Source of the DNA: Mortierella sp. BCC40632
Taxonomy: Eukaryota; Mortierellomycota; Mortierellomycetes; Mortierellales; Mortierellaceae
DNA length: 64,000 nt
Direction of reading: 5' to 3'
Assembly (NCBI GenBank): GCA_011634665.1
Contig: WAEK01000002.1
Span: forward strand, 124,001-188,000
Part shown: positions 10,126 to 22,739 of the stretch, in pieces
Layout of the letters: each line of letters opens with the position of its first letter
Numbering within the stretch: the first letter of the stretch is position 1
Made by a program: the position numbers and the translations under genes
The notes under the pieces: model-generated
What the model saw: the letters and a program-made list of their open reading frames with translations, nothing else
Told to the model about the DNA's origin: nothing
Databases searched by the model: none

Positions 10126-12803
10126 GAAGGAAGACAAGGAAGTATAAGAAAAGAGAGAGTGTGTGTGAGAGAGAGAGAGAGAAAGAAAATAAAAAAGTAT
10201 AAAGGGGAAAGTGAGAAACAGTAAAGAGCACTCTCGGATATATCTACTCTTTGGTGAAGTAAGAAAACTGCATGTGAGATGTGAGCGAGAAAGGTAAACT
10301 TGACAGGTCAGGCAAAGAAAAGAAACCCATTAAAAATAGAGGAAAATACAAGAGGAACACAAATGCGCCCAACCCCCCCACATTTGTTCAACGACCGAGA
10401 TGGTCAAGTTGTAGGAAGGGCTTTGCTGCTGGTTTAGTCTGGAGCAAAAAAAAAAGATTTGGCGGGGGCTTGGGCGGGCGGGAAAGACTAAAGATGGATG
10501 GGATGGGATAGAAGAACACACGCCCAAACATCATCCTGGGAACACAACAGGAGAAACATCATAATAGAAAGATGTCTTGGGTGTTCTCTCTCTCTCTCTT
10601 TCTTTCTTTTTCTTTTGCCCCATGGACCCAACCGTGGTCTGTCTTGTGACTCTCTTTTTTTTTCCTGCACCCCCCCTTCCTTCTGTATTAGACAAACCGT
10701 TCATTTCCTTCTCCAGGGGGTTCACAGCAATAGCTTTGTCAGAATGCCTTCGCCTCCAATGCAACACCAACAGAAAAAAAAAAAATGTTTTGCTACCCCC
10801 TCCCCCCAAGACTAGTAAACGCAGGGGTTGATGTTGGGGAATAAAGAAAAGAAAAAAGACGTGATTGTGGTTTTCCACAGAGAAGTATCTCTTATAGGGG
10901 TCGGGAGAAGAAAAAAAAGAGTGGCTGTTCATTCCATCTCGTTTGCAGCAGGGTCGGGTTTCTTAGGAAAAAGAAGAAGAAAAAAAAAAAGGGCTGCAGA
11001 CAGTGCTGCAAGTACATACAGTATAGGGGGGGGAGAGAGGGTGGTTGCTAGACCAGGGCAGGGAGAGAGAAAGAGTGTGCAATTGCTATGCGATGTCATT
11101 ACAAGGTGAGTAGATGTAGGGCCGAGCCTTTCCCTGTATGAAGACAACACCATCTGCATGGGCTGCAACAGCGTGCAATAGTGCAGAGAAAGAAAAATGG
11201 TGTTTTTATTCTCCGTCTCAGACTCTGCATTTGTATCATCTTCGGATGGCTGGATTTGAAGGCGGACCTCATTTTTGTCCATATGGCCGAGTGGGGAGGG
11301 ACAGCTGTCTGCTACTGCTGTCGAGGAGAAGAGGGAAGGGCTCCCGAGTGCCCGAGACAATCCAAGGCAAGATGTGGTGAACAGGCACAAAAAAAAAAAG
11401 GTGTCTCCCCTGTTCCTGAGCTATCGTCTGTCGCTGGGCCATTGGCTGATGGGAGGTCAAGACCACGTTCGCCTTGCCCGCCATGGCCGTCGAGTTCTGC
11501 CTGCCGCAGGTGCGGAGCAATTGTGCGTCAGTCACTGTCCTTTCTAGGCAAACCCATCGCGCTGGCAGTGGCCACTGACTGCGTGGCAATCGAGACACGA
11601 TTGTAAGGACGTCCGAGAGATGAATTGAAGAGACACGGCCTGCCGCGAGCGACACAGACACGAGTAGCAGGCGGTCGCGGTGAGCGAGACAAAGATGGGT
11701 CCATCCGAGGAGTGGTACAGACGAGTCGAGGGCGGCTATTTGGCTAGACAAGTCTGTCCGAACACTCTATCGGTCCTGGCTCCTGCTGTACTCTCTCATA
11801 CTCCCATTTTCGACCTGTTGTCTCTGCGTGTTTGCTCTACAACAGGATCGGGTATAGACAAGCACAAATGCCGATGGTCAATTCCTTTTCCACCCCTAGC
11901 AGTAGGAATTGTCGATGGGTGGGCGAGTCAGGACCATGACCGGGCCCATGGAGGACAAGGCAAGATAGAAGTGGATATGTCAGCGTTTATAAAAGAACTA
12001 TGGCCCCGCAAGCCCACGCATGATCCCCTTTCTCTCGACCTAGACCCAAACTCGCGAGGAAACACGCCCGACCGACCAACACCCAATCTGAACCAGAACC
12101 TTTTCCGATTGACCAACACACTGCCTCCCTCGTCCGGCGCCTTCGCACGACGACCGGCTCCCTAACGATCCACACCCCCGCCCTCTCGGTCCTCCACCGC
12201 TGGCCGGGGAAGACAAGCAGCACGGCCCGCACCTGCTCTCACACCTGATTGCTCGCTTCCGGCTCTGCCGTACTGCCTTGGTCAGTCCGGATACACAGCC
12301 AGTGTGCGTGTGTGCGGCCTTTCATTTCCTTGCGACTCACGCTCGGCCTTGTCCGTTTGTTGCTCCGCCTGGTGGCCCATTGCCTTCTATTTCTTTTTCC
12401 GTTGCTTCGTTTCTCTCTTTATCTCTTTTTGCTTCTCTTTCCTTCCTTTCCACTCTTTCACTTTTTTCTTTCTTTTTCGCTCTCGTTTTTTTACCCCCAC
12501 ACATACTCTCCTTTTCCTCTGTTCTTTCTCTCTCCTCCCGCGCATTTCATTCTCTTTCTCCTCTCCTATCCATCACCCCATTCTCAACTACACTCTATTC
12601 CTCTTTTACAACTCTCCTACTTTCTCTTCATCTCTCTCTCCTACTCTCTCTCTCTCTCTATCTCTTTCTCACTCGCTCACTCTCTCCTTTACGAAAACTT
12701 TTTATTTTTTCTTTTCCAACCTCACGCGACACCCAGCCTAACTGGTTCACAGTCCCCCCCCCCCAACTACCCTCACCAACCCTCTGCTGATCACAACAAC
12801 ACC
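10126..12803. other. Intergenic: coronin 3' region and leader of the next gene
   Basis: 10126-11100 is purine-rich with GA runs, poly-A and poly-C. 11100-12250 is GC-richer and has open frames on both strands (e.g. 11680-12165 plus, 11269-11751 minus), but they overlap each other and show no recognisable motif, so I call none. 12250-12803 is a long C/T-rich tract typical of a fungal core promoter or 5'-UTR, leading to ATG 12804. Confidence 0.5.
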
Positions 12804-15792
12804 ATGTCGGCGACAAGGTCCAGGCCGAGTCCCCTCTCCGCGAACCCTCCCCTCTCCCCCAAGGCGTCACTGGATGGCCCAAGTCCACCCCAGTCACCAG
12901 TTGCGCCTGGGCTTTCACACCGTGGTAGTCGCAAGAGCCTGCTAAAAGACCTTTCAAAGTTCTTGCAGAACCACTCGCGTCGGTCCTCGCTTTCCAAGGC
13001 TCCCGAGCGGATGCCTGCGACGGTGCCCATTCCACCCACGGCTGCCGAACCCGCCACGCCTTACCTCGACCCCTACCCATCGACAGCGACAGCGATGCCC
13101 CCCTCTTCCTCTCCTCATAGCATGTCCATCGAGTCCATTTCCTCCCCACCCTCGCATCCCTCTACGCCTTCCTCCTCCACCTCTTCCCTGCATCCCTCCA
13201 CTACCCCTGAATCACAGTCTCTACAGCCTGCGTCAACGGCTCTGAGAGGTCCTCTCCCTCCCTCTGTGCTCGCTACAGCGGGTTCCGATAGACGGGGATC
13301 CCTCTCACGACTGGGCAGGACGCTGACCCGCAAGTTGAAGCGTGGCCGTGTCGCCACCGACCCTGATCTTGATCTCAACAACACTCATCCTGGACGTATT
13401 TCTAACGGCTCGACCCCTTCCTCCTCCTCGTCCCTCTCAGAGCCTTCTGAGACGACGGCTGGGACTGATTCGACTGTGATGATAATGACTTCTCCAGCAC
13501 TGCCCGGCATGGCACCAATGCGTACTTCAGCCTCTGTGGCTGTGATCATGAACAAGCCCGAGCCCAGAAAGACCCGTGGCACGACACGCTCCCCACCCCC
13601 ACTGGTCCGAACTCGATCGCGCGGTAGTAGCTTGCATGGCAATGGTGGAAGCCACCATGTGGTGAAACAGCGACGAGCTGCAGCCGTCTCTGGTACCAAA
13701 CTTCAACAATGGCAAAGCAAGAGTTCTGCCCGCGTCCGACGATGGTTGCATCTGGATGCGAGCAAGATGGACCCGGCCTTGTCCGACGCACAAGCCATGG
13801 CGATTGTGCGACCACAACAAACCCCTCCTCCTTCACCACAGTTTCGACCTGTTCAGACGATGCCTGTAGAGCCAATCGAACTACTGGCACCGCTAGAGCC
13901 TGAGGTCAAGCCCGAGACTGTTGAGGAGGTTGAAGAAGAAGAAGAAGAGGAGGTGGTAGAAGATCCCATGCCTCAGGTCAAGCCACGCAAGCGATACTCG
14001 GAGGGTGACCTCCCCAGGAACTCGACCACTTCACGTCATCGCCGTTCCCTGCATATGCGTGGAGCCAGTCTCCATTCACTCCCACCTCTGATGCACGATA
14101 TTTCGAAGCGTCCTTCCAAGATCCCACCACGTTCATCGTCCTTGCCACGCTCGTTCTACCCTAACTCTGCCTCGAAGAGGAGGAGCTGTGAACTGTCTGT
14201 GGTCGAGGGTGAGGGCGAGGAAGAGGAAGAGGAGTATGAAGACATTGCGGAGTCAGATATGATTGCAGAGGAGGAGGAGGAAACCGAGGCCGATGAGAGC
14301 AGCACTAATGGTCCCAGTAATAATGATCTCGAGACAGAGACCAAAGGACTGACGACATGTGAGGTCAATCAAGGTTCCTTGCCCGCTCCCACGATCATGG
14401 TTCCCGTCGAGGATAAGAGGGAGGAAGAACAGGAAAAGTCTTTGAGCCCGAGCAAGGAAAACTGGAGCGAGAATACACCGTCCCTCCCGCTACTGTCTGT
14501 GACTGGACCCGAGGGCGTGGTCCTTCATCCTTGTGAGAACGACAACTTGAACGCTGTCCAGGAAGAAGACGAGGAAGAAGACGAGACCTCGTCAGAAGTG
14601 GATCATGAAGATGATGCAATCGCTTTGCTGGAAACGACACGTCAAGCTGCTGTAGCGGCCGAGATGGCAGCTCATGAGGCGGCCCACAAGACCAGTGAGG
14701 CCGTGGAACAAAAGACGGGATCTGACTCTTTGAGCGAAGAGGATCATTCAAAGGACAATGACCACCACCCAAAGAAGCAGAACATTTCGGGCAAGAAACA
14801 TCCAGTGGATCCATATGAGCATCTGGACCGTGAGAATCGCAAGTTGGCGATGAAGCGTCAGCATCAGCCGTCAGCACTTGGCACTCGACAGGAAGTTGAT
14901 GGTAAGCATTTCAGTATTTTTTTTTTTATTGCTTTCTTGTTCATGGAAGAAGTAGCATGAAAGATAGCATCCCTCAGCCCTGTCCAACAGTCACTCATAC
15001 TGATCTTTCTCTCCTCTTTCTCTACCCCCTTTTTTTTCTCTAGTCGCTGCGCGATGCCTAGGCGAAGAGGCCCCCGCGGTGGCTGAAGAGTCAGTTGCTG
15101 CGCCCGTGACCATCGTTGTCGAGCCACGCTCAGGATCGGTTCGAAAGACCACAACCCGCACTAGCAGTTTTGGATCCGACATGGATTTGAACGAAGATGC
15201 CGTCTCTCTTGAGATGTCCACCCCTTGGCTTGATAACAGTCGTCGTGAAGCTCAACGACGACGACTTGAGGCACCTCCACCTGTGTTGTTGTTGATGCCT
15301 CCACTCCGAACCAGTTTGGTCGATGCAGAGACGGTCCGGATTTTGAAACGAGAGAGTCCTACGACAAAGGTTGAGTCGCCCACGTCAATCAATGTCAGCT
15401 ACTCCGTGACAGAATGTGTTGCCGAGGACCAAATCGCAATCACTGTTGAAGAGCAAGAAACGACGGTGGTGGAGGAGACGATGGCCGTGCTGGAATCACT
15501 GCCCTTCCCATTGTCCACTTCCTCATCCTCTTCTTCTTCTACTTGCTCACTGCCGTTGGCAATGGCATGTCATGAGGATGATGAAGACAAGAGCAATCCA
15601 TTTGATGATCTGTTCGAGATGAGCAAAGAAGTCGACCACGAGATCCTTGAGAACCCTATCGACGACCCCGAAGGAGGAGTTGTCCAAACTCTCCACAAGA
15701 TGTACCCCAAGGCAGCCATGCTCTGGAAGGGACATGACGAGACCCGGGCTGCCTGTCAACGTCTCTTCTTTTGGAACCCAGAGACAGCCTGA
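12804..15792 (+). CDS. Long Ser/Pro- and Glu-rich protein of unknown function
   Basis: Two exons, 12804-14901 and 15044-15792 (donor G|GTAAGC, acceptor CTCTAG, phase 1), give 948 aa. ATG 12804 sits in a good context (ACACCATGTC). The open frame runs further upstream, but there it is C/T-rich leader sequence, so I exclude it. Residues 1-200 are Ser/Pro-rich and mostly disordered. A basic segment follows (KLQQWQSKSSARVRRWLHL, about residue 298). Acidic Glu runs alternate with Arg/Ser-rich blocks through the middle, e.g. RYSEGDLPRNSTTSRHRRSL, which look like kinase or 14-3-3 target sequence. The C-terminus is the most structured part: NPFDDLFEMSKEVDHEILE, then TLHKMYPKAAMLWKGHDE and CQRLFFWNPETA. 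I do not recognise a family. A scaffold or signalling role would be a guess. Confidence 0.75.
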
Positions 15793-16472
15793 GGGTAGAA
15801 AAAAGAGAGTGTGAAAAAGAGCCCCTCCCGTTTTCTACCCTTTTGAAAGAGAGAGAGGATCCAAAAAATAACGAGGTTGCTTCTCATACCCCCTACCCCA
15901 TTCCATGCAAACATCCTCTCCCCCCTCTTCCTCTTCCTCGTCGTTTGTCTCTCTCTCTTGTAGAGCAGCCAGTTGCTCTACTCCTTTTATTTTGTATATG
16001 CTATGATACCTCTTTTTTTTTTTGATTGGAAGATGATTCCCAGATGGTGGACCCCTAACCAACCAACCAACTATAACAAAAAAAAAAAGGATCATCTTTG
16101 CTTCGCGGCACAAATGATCCTTGTGACAACAAATCCCAATGCCGACAAAACCAAAAAAAAATCAATCAAACGATCAAACAAACAAACAAACAAAAAAAAA
16201 ATACCACTCACCTTACCCACCTACCCTGTACAAAAAAAAAAATTGTATCCACCATACCCCCCTTCCCCTCACCTGTTCTTTGGCTTCGCAGCATGTATAA
16301 AGTCTCTCCTCCTCCTCCTCCTCCTCGTCGTCGTCGTCTTTTGTTTTTTTTTTTAATTTATCTTTTTTTATCTCTTGTTTGTAACTTTGTCAATAAAAAA
16401 AAACAACAATCCTCAGCTGAATCATTCTCATTTCTCTTGTCCTATATCTTTCAACCTCCTTTCTCAACAGCA
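15793..16472. other. Intergenic
   Basis: 3'-UTR-like T-rich sequence and CCT/CGT runs near 16306-16337, then a C/T-rich leader. No gene seen apart from the next small candidate. Confidence 0.5.
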
Positions 16473-16973
<501 letters not shown>

Positions 16974-17817
16974 GCCTGATTCTTCTTTTTTTGTTTCTTC
17001 AGAGGTCAAAAGAAAAGGAAATACTTTTACAGATCTACAGGGGGGGTCGAGCTAGTCCATTTGGTTTCTTGAAGCATCTACCACTCTTTTTCTTCTTCTT
17101 CTCTTTACTTTTTTTTTTTTTCCTACTCAAAACGAAAATTTAGCATTTACTACCCAACCTACCTTTTTTGATTTTCAAGTTTAAAGAGGTTGTCTCCGAT
17201 CTGATCCAATGGTGACTTTCAATAAGATAATCTCCCTCCCCCCACCTTTCAGAACAACCATTGTTTGCTTCCTTTATCTCTCTATCTCATGCAGACTTGT
17301 AGCAAATAAAAATTAAAAAGAGAGAGAAATCTGTACCGATTGTAGGTTGTTTGTCTATGGGTGTTAACTTTAATGTGAAAAAAAAAAAAAAAAAAAAAAA
17401 AAAGTATAGAGATGAAGAAAGAGAGAGATAGAACGAAAATGAGGATATACGGCGCAAGGCAATCTACACTCTGCGAGCAAAGGGTTCAATCGACCTTTGC
17501 TTCAAGCTCTCGGCAACAGTGGGTCGAGATATCAGAGGAGGAGATCAGAGAGATGGAGAGAGAAGGGCAATAATACTACAAAGGCGGCGCAGTGAAAAAG
17601 GGGGGGAAGAAAAAAGAACGAAAGAAAGAAAAAAAATGACAAATGACTGGCAAAAAAAAAAAAAACATGCGGAGGAAATTAGGTAAAATGGAAGAAGAGA
17701 GGCAAAGGACAAGAGAAAAAGGCAATGACTCGTTGGAACCATGATACCCACTCCGTACTCCTCGGATTGAATTCTCGACATGAGGCCATGACCTGGCTTG
17801 GCTCCAAAGGACCCAAT
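16974..17817. other. Convergent intergenic region
   Basis: Between the small plus-strand gene and the 3' end of nox. AT-rich, poly-A at about 17381-17403, purine-rich from 17405. Nothing coding seen. Confidence 0.5.
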
Positions 17818-17902
17818 TTAGAAGTTTTCTAATAGAAGTAAAAGAAGAAGAAAATTATTAGCCACGTGCTACCTAAGCCCACTGAACGAAAGAGACACAG
17901 AA

Positions 17903-17938
<36 letters not shown>

Positions 17939-20321
17939 CATTCGACTTACCCTTGTGCCAGAAAAAGGAGGTACCATTGCCACTGAACTTTGTACAGCAG
18001 GCATGAAGCTGATGACCCATCTTCTTGGGTCCACAGAAGAACACTCCGATATCCGTATCAGGATGACTCTCACGAATTCGGTCAAACTCATTGTGGAGAT
18101 TAGGACGTCCAAAACGAGTCTTGGCTCGCAGACCCGTGACCGTATCCGCATACGAACCATTGTCGTTAATCATCAAGTTGCCCACCTCCGAATGACGAAG
18201 TCGACCCGTCAAGAAGGTGTGAATCTCAATAAACTGGTTCAAATCCTGAGACTCGAGCGCCAACAACAACGACTGGAACCATTCGAACGACTCCTTGTCA
18301 CGACACACCCAGAAAAAGTAGACCTTGTGCAACTTGGTTGGCTTGGTCGGGTAGTTCACTCGGTACCAGATACTCTTGAGAACACTAGCAAAGGGCGTCA
18401 CACCGATACCGGCTCCAAACAAGACTGTCACTTCGTACTTGAACACATCCTCAGAAGCTGCTCCAAAGGGTCCGTCAATCATGATACGGGGCAACACGGT
18501 CACGAGACCGTTGCGGTCACCAAGACTCTCTTCCCATTCACTCACACCCTGACCATCACATCCAAGCTTCTTGCTCAGCTCCTTGGTAAAGTCACCGACA
18601 ACACGCATGTGGATACTGACGTGGTCCTCCTCGGGCGCACTTGTGAGCGTAAAGGGATGCCACTGCCAAAGCGAGACCTCGGGACAGCAGAGAAAGATGT
18701 ACTGACCAGCAAGTGCATGACAACCGTCCTTTTTGATCTGAATCTCGACGACCTTGGAAGGATGCAGGATAACACGCGAGATGACCGTCTTTTGTCTTGC
18801 ACGCCACTCACGCAACACACGCTCAGTCAGGTAGATAAGGCCGCTCATGACCCAGTACTTCCAGAAACTCGAGATATCCTTGCAGAAAGGTGGGCGGTCA
18901 GGGGGAATAAGGCAGTAGGCACCATGGAAGGAGAAGAAGAAGAAGAAGAGCAAAAAGAGATGGTGCCAGTACCAAAAGACCTCAAACTTCTTCATGCGTA
19001 CACTTGGCATTGCTGTGCCGACAATGATGAACAGGACGACAAGCATCACGTGGCCGGTCCAGCCGGGGCCTGAGACGAACATGAGGTGCCAAAAGTTGTA
19101 CTTGTCGGGAGCAGCGCGGGACAGTTTGTAGTAGTTGACATAATGGGCAAGGGTGTGAACGCAGGAAAAGATGACAATACTCCAGGCAATGGCCTTGTGA
19201 AAGGTGATGGACTTGTCAAAGGGGACGATGCGGTTGAGAGGAGTGGAGCGTAACCAGGAGATGAGGGTTCTGCAGACGGGGAGCAGGATGACACCCGAGT
19301 CGACGTGGAGGACGAGAGCAGCACCACGGGCCATGGGGAGGGTAACACCGACGATGGCACGGGTCTTTTCAAAGTTGTCCGAGTACCAGTAGTTGAAGAA
19401 GGCGAGGCCAAAGAGACCGATGTGCACAAAGATCCAGACACCAAAGAAGATGACGCGGTTGCCTAGGAGAGCGGAGGAGAGAATACAAGAGAGAGTACAT
19501 TGAAAAGAGCGAGAGAGAGAGAGAGACAGAGAGAGGTGAGCGAGAGAGCGAGAGAGATATTAGGTAGAAGAGGAGTTTTGACAGTTAGACTAACGGCCCG
19601 AGGCCACAAAGGAGACTATTGGTAAGCAAGGCTAACCAGCCACCGCAATGCACACGAGTGGATATCCAACAGGAACAAGAAGAATGCCCCTGGACCGAAA
19701 CGGCCGGTCCATCTGTGAATTCCAAAGTCAGATCGACCGTGCCCGCAGAAAGAGAGAGTGGGAGAGAGAAAGAAAAGAGGAAAGAGAAAGATACCCCGAG
19801 CGGGATAAACACACCTCATTCTCACACTCACACACACAAACACACAAGCACAGAGCCAAAGATAGCTGCCGTGGGTCAGAGGAGGGGGCCATTGAGCGAT
19901 CAGAAAAGTCTCATTATTATCCAAAAGAGAAAGAGACCAAGAAAACTTGGACCGGGAGGCGAGAGAGAAACGAAAGGAGAAAAGAAAAGAAAAAAAAAAA
20001 AAAAAAAAAGGAGAGGCGATGGAGCTGGTGTTCCCATCTCATTCGGATAATCTTTCCATGCTCGACATCCCAAAAAGTATCTTTCCCTGAGCGGTTCATG
20101 GTAATAAAAAAGGGGCTCTCTTTACCCGCTGGTCAAATAAAAAAAAAAAACCGAGGGAAGGACAATGCACAGCGAACGAGCCCTTTTCTTCTTCTCCTCC
20201 ATCGCGGGAGATGCCGAGGGAAAAAAAAAGAAAAGAAAAGAAAAGAGAAAAAAAAAAATAAACTGGCCGGCTTGCATTTGTGGGGTCGAGACAATCCATG
20301 ATGGACTGGATCCACAAGGCA

Positions 20322-20358
<37 letters not shown>

Positions 20359-20875
20359 GCAATGATGAGGAAAAAAAAAAAAAAAAAAGAAAGAAAGAAA
20401 GAGAGAATGAAGGCAAAGATGCACAACTAGAGCAAATATATAAATAAAAAAAAAAAAAAGGTCATCCATGGTTACCTTCGTTGATCATCCAGATGCTGAT
20501 CTTCTGATGCCAGGAATTGGGCTCCTCAGTCTTGACTGGGGTTGTCTCGAGTGGCCGCAGATGACTGAGCTCAGGGTTGGCATTCAAAGCCAGGTTAGAA
20601 TGAACAGGTGGTTGTCGCTGTGGTGGTGGCGCCTGAGTCGAAGCCCGATGAGGGTTCATTTGGCTCATACGGAAATAAGTGGGCGATGGCGGCGGGATGA
20701 GCGACGAATAGGCCGTGATGGGCCTCTGACGACCCGAGGAAGCGAGTGCATTGTGGTCGGTCGAAGGACGACGGTTGGCAAGGGTGTTGGCCTGTGTAAT
20801 ATCGTTATAGTCGCGACCGGAGGAGGTGCCAACGGAGCGCTGGCTCCCACCCGTGGGCTTGCGGCTCAGGGACAT
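17818..20875 (-). CDS. nox: NADPH oxidase (fungal Nox family)
   Basis: Three exons on the minus strand: 20875-20476, 19462-17951 and an 11-bp terminal exon 17828-17818 (G|AA AAC TTC TAA), giving 640 aa ending WHKENF. Six-helix ferric-reductase-like core with the bis-haem histidines: FHK (His222) and VHT (His236) in one helix, FWYWHHLF (His300) and FHGAYC (His313) in another. FAD motif HPFT at 402-405; NADPH motifs LFGAGIGVTPF (about 481-491) and FFCGPKK (about 607-613). These enzymes pass electrons from NADPH via FAD and two haems to O2, making superoxide, and in fungi act in hyphal growth and differentiation with Rac and a p67phox-like regulator. Residues 1 to about 115 are a Ser/Pro/Gln-rich extension with no EF-hand, unlike compact NoxA. 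NoxA/NoxB class cannot be settled by eye. Intron 1 is 1013 bp, unusually long for this locus and full of simple repeats. Confidence 0.93.
20326..20356. repeat. (AC)n microsatellite in nox intron 1
   Basis: About 15 AC units followed by ATGC, flanked by poly-A/GAAA tracts (20370-20400). Confidence 0.95.
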
Positions 20876-21167
20876 GAAAGAGAGAAGGAGAAAGCGAAGG
20901 GAGAAGAACAGTTATTCCGGAGAAGGAAAAAGGGATGGAACGATGGTGGCGATGGATGAAGAATGAGTGAGGGGGAGGAGGAAGAGGAAAAAAGGAGAGG
21001 AGCAAAGTCCCCCGAGGGGGGGGGGAGGATCGGCCAAACGGCAGGGGAAGGCAGATGCAGATGACAGGCTCGGTCGCCTGATTTGGATGGATTTGGATGA
21101 ATGACGGATGGATTTTTGACGGGATGATTTTGATTTGATGATCTTGGACAGAATATAAAGAGAATTG

Positions 21168-21172
<5 letters not shown>

Positions 21173-21217
<45 letters not shown>
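21173..21217. repeat. (AT)22 microsatellite
   Basis: A 45-bp uninterrupted AT run about 300 bp upstream of the nox start. Confidence 0.95.
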
Positions 21218-21219
<2 letters not shown>

Positions 21220-22055
21220 TTTTTATAGAAAAGAAAAAAAAAAAAGATATAGATAGATAGAGATAGAGAGAGAGACAGAGAGACAGAGAGAGACAGAGAG
21301 AGTGAAGGTTTGTGAGCGGATAATGTTTGTCGTCGTATGTGGGCAAGTGGAAGTGGAAAAATAGAAAAAAAATATCTGATTGTCTGCTGCGGGACTGTTG
21401 TCTCTGGTGGGATCGATGGGCTGGAGCGTCGGCAAAGTGTCCGAGAGAGAGAGAGAGAAAAAGAGAGACAAACGGACAGAAAGATAAAATAAAGTCCTGG
21501 GGTGAACAATAAAGCGATGCGCGAGAGCGTTCTGGCCTCGTCTCGAGAGAGTCTCGCCTATTCAACCACCTTGCAGTATGCAGTCCCAATGCACGTTGTG
21601 TGGGACCAAGAAGCCGTGGGTTGTAATGTGGAGCAGGGTGCGTAGAAAAGAAAACCTCCCTATTTGTTGAAAGGAGAGTGCTGAAGTATGCGTCAAGGAG
21701 AGAGAGAGAGAAAAGAGGAAAGGACCACCAGATTGGGTGAAGAGCGCGAACCAAACTTGGCTCTCCTCGCCCTTTATAGGGGACCCCCTGTGCCCAGTCT
21801 GGTCCTGACCACTGTCGAGATGGACAGGACGCATGGATGGTCATCGCCGCCCAATTTACGGATCAATTTATTGTTCGAGAGTAATTGCCATCAGAAGGTT
21901 GATCCACACCTGGCCTCCAACGCCCTAATCTGGCGAGCGCTTCGGCCTTGCATCCATGGACAAATCTTCATTGGACTTGACCAAACACAACAACACAAAA
22001 GAACGGGATAAACAACGAGGCGGTACACAACGAATAATGTACCACATCCCACATC

Positions 22056-22087
22056 CGCATGGCGGGCGATCGATCGCCCGCCATGCG
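22056..22087. repeat. Perfect 32-bp palindrome
   Basis: The half-site CGCATGGCGGGCGATC is followed directly by its exact reverse complement with no spacer. It is GC-rich within mixed-composition DNA. Confidence 0.97.
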
Positions 22088-22100
22088 CGAGGGGCTGTTT

Positions 22101-22152
22101 GCCTACCTATTTTGCCTACCTATTTTGCCTACCTATTTTGCCTACCAATTTT
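22101..22152. repeat. 13-bp tandem repeat, 4 copies
   Basis: The unit GCCTACCTATTTT is repeated four times, the last with one change (CCAATTTT), 14 bp after the palindrome. Confidence 0.95.
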
Positions 22153-22610
22153 GCCTAGCGTCCCGGAGAAATCTCGCGAGTTGTCCAGCTGGACGAAACG
22201 ACGGGGGCCAGGAGGGAGCAGACATTAGCTCCTCCTGTCCTATCATCATCATTTGTCATCGCCCGTCCTTTGCTAAATAGTCAATCCAACCTCAATCAGT
22301 GACAATGGGTTGACCCCTAGCCCTGCCCTTTTTGTTCGCTTGTCCCTGTCCCTGTCCCTGTCCCTTCGGCCCTCACCCCTGGGCCTGTCCCCTGGCCATG
22401 CGACAACATCCATCGGTGTCAGATAGAGAGCAGGCGGTCCGCGGGTCGCGGAGCAGAATTGAATTATTTAATAAGGTCATGTTTCAAGGAGAGACGGACG
22501 TGAACACAGGGATAAGGTTTGCTCTTCGTTAAGAGTGGGCAATTTGCTCCGCTTGATTACCCTTTGTTGTCCTCCTAGTCTCTGGACGCTGCGGCCGTAT
22601 GCCATTACTA

Positions 22611-22678
22611 CACTCCTCCCTCGTTATACCGTCTGTTTTGTGCGTTATATCAAGGGAATCACCTGAGCCCTCCTCAAT
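22611..22678 (+). repeat. Left terminal inverted repeat (68 bp)
   Basis: Exact reverse complement of 25011-25078; preceded by TA at 22609-22610. Confidence 0.95.
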
Positions 22679-22739
22679 TCAGTTTTATTCAAGTGACACA
22701 TGATTTTTATATTGTTGGCTCATGGAGCTTGACTGCAAA

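Larger units (their letters stand above)
20876..22608. other. Upstream region of nox, repeat-rich
   Basis: Mostly GA-rich (C/T-rich on the nox strand), with an AT microsatellite, a 32-bp palindrome and a 13-bp tandem repeat listed separately. Minus-strand open frames here are C/T-repeat artefacts. The nox promoter should lie in the part adjoining 20876. Confidence 0.5.

Noticed and set aside
11269..12165. Overlapping open frames on both strands
   Set aside because: GC-richer intergenic stretch; no motif, start context or splice structure favours either strand.
12249..12803. N-terminal extension of the Ser/Pro-rich gene
   Set aside because: The open frame is C/T-rich leader sequence giving Leu/Phe/Ser runs; ATG 12804 has a better context and starts typical composition.
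17470..17510. tRNA-like B-box (GGTTCAATC with short flanking stem)
   Set aside because: No A-box or acceptor stem at the right distance.
17955..19073. 372-codon plus-strand open frame
   Set aside because: It is exactly antisense to the Nox catalytic exon; all recognisable motifs are on the minus strand.
19648..20301. 217-codon Lys/Glu/Arg-rich plus-strand frame
   Set aside because: Lies in the purine-rich first intron of nox; composition comes from GA and A repeats.
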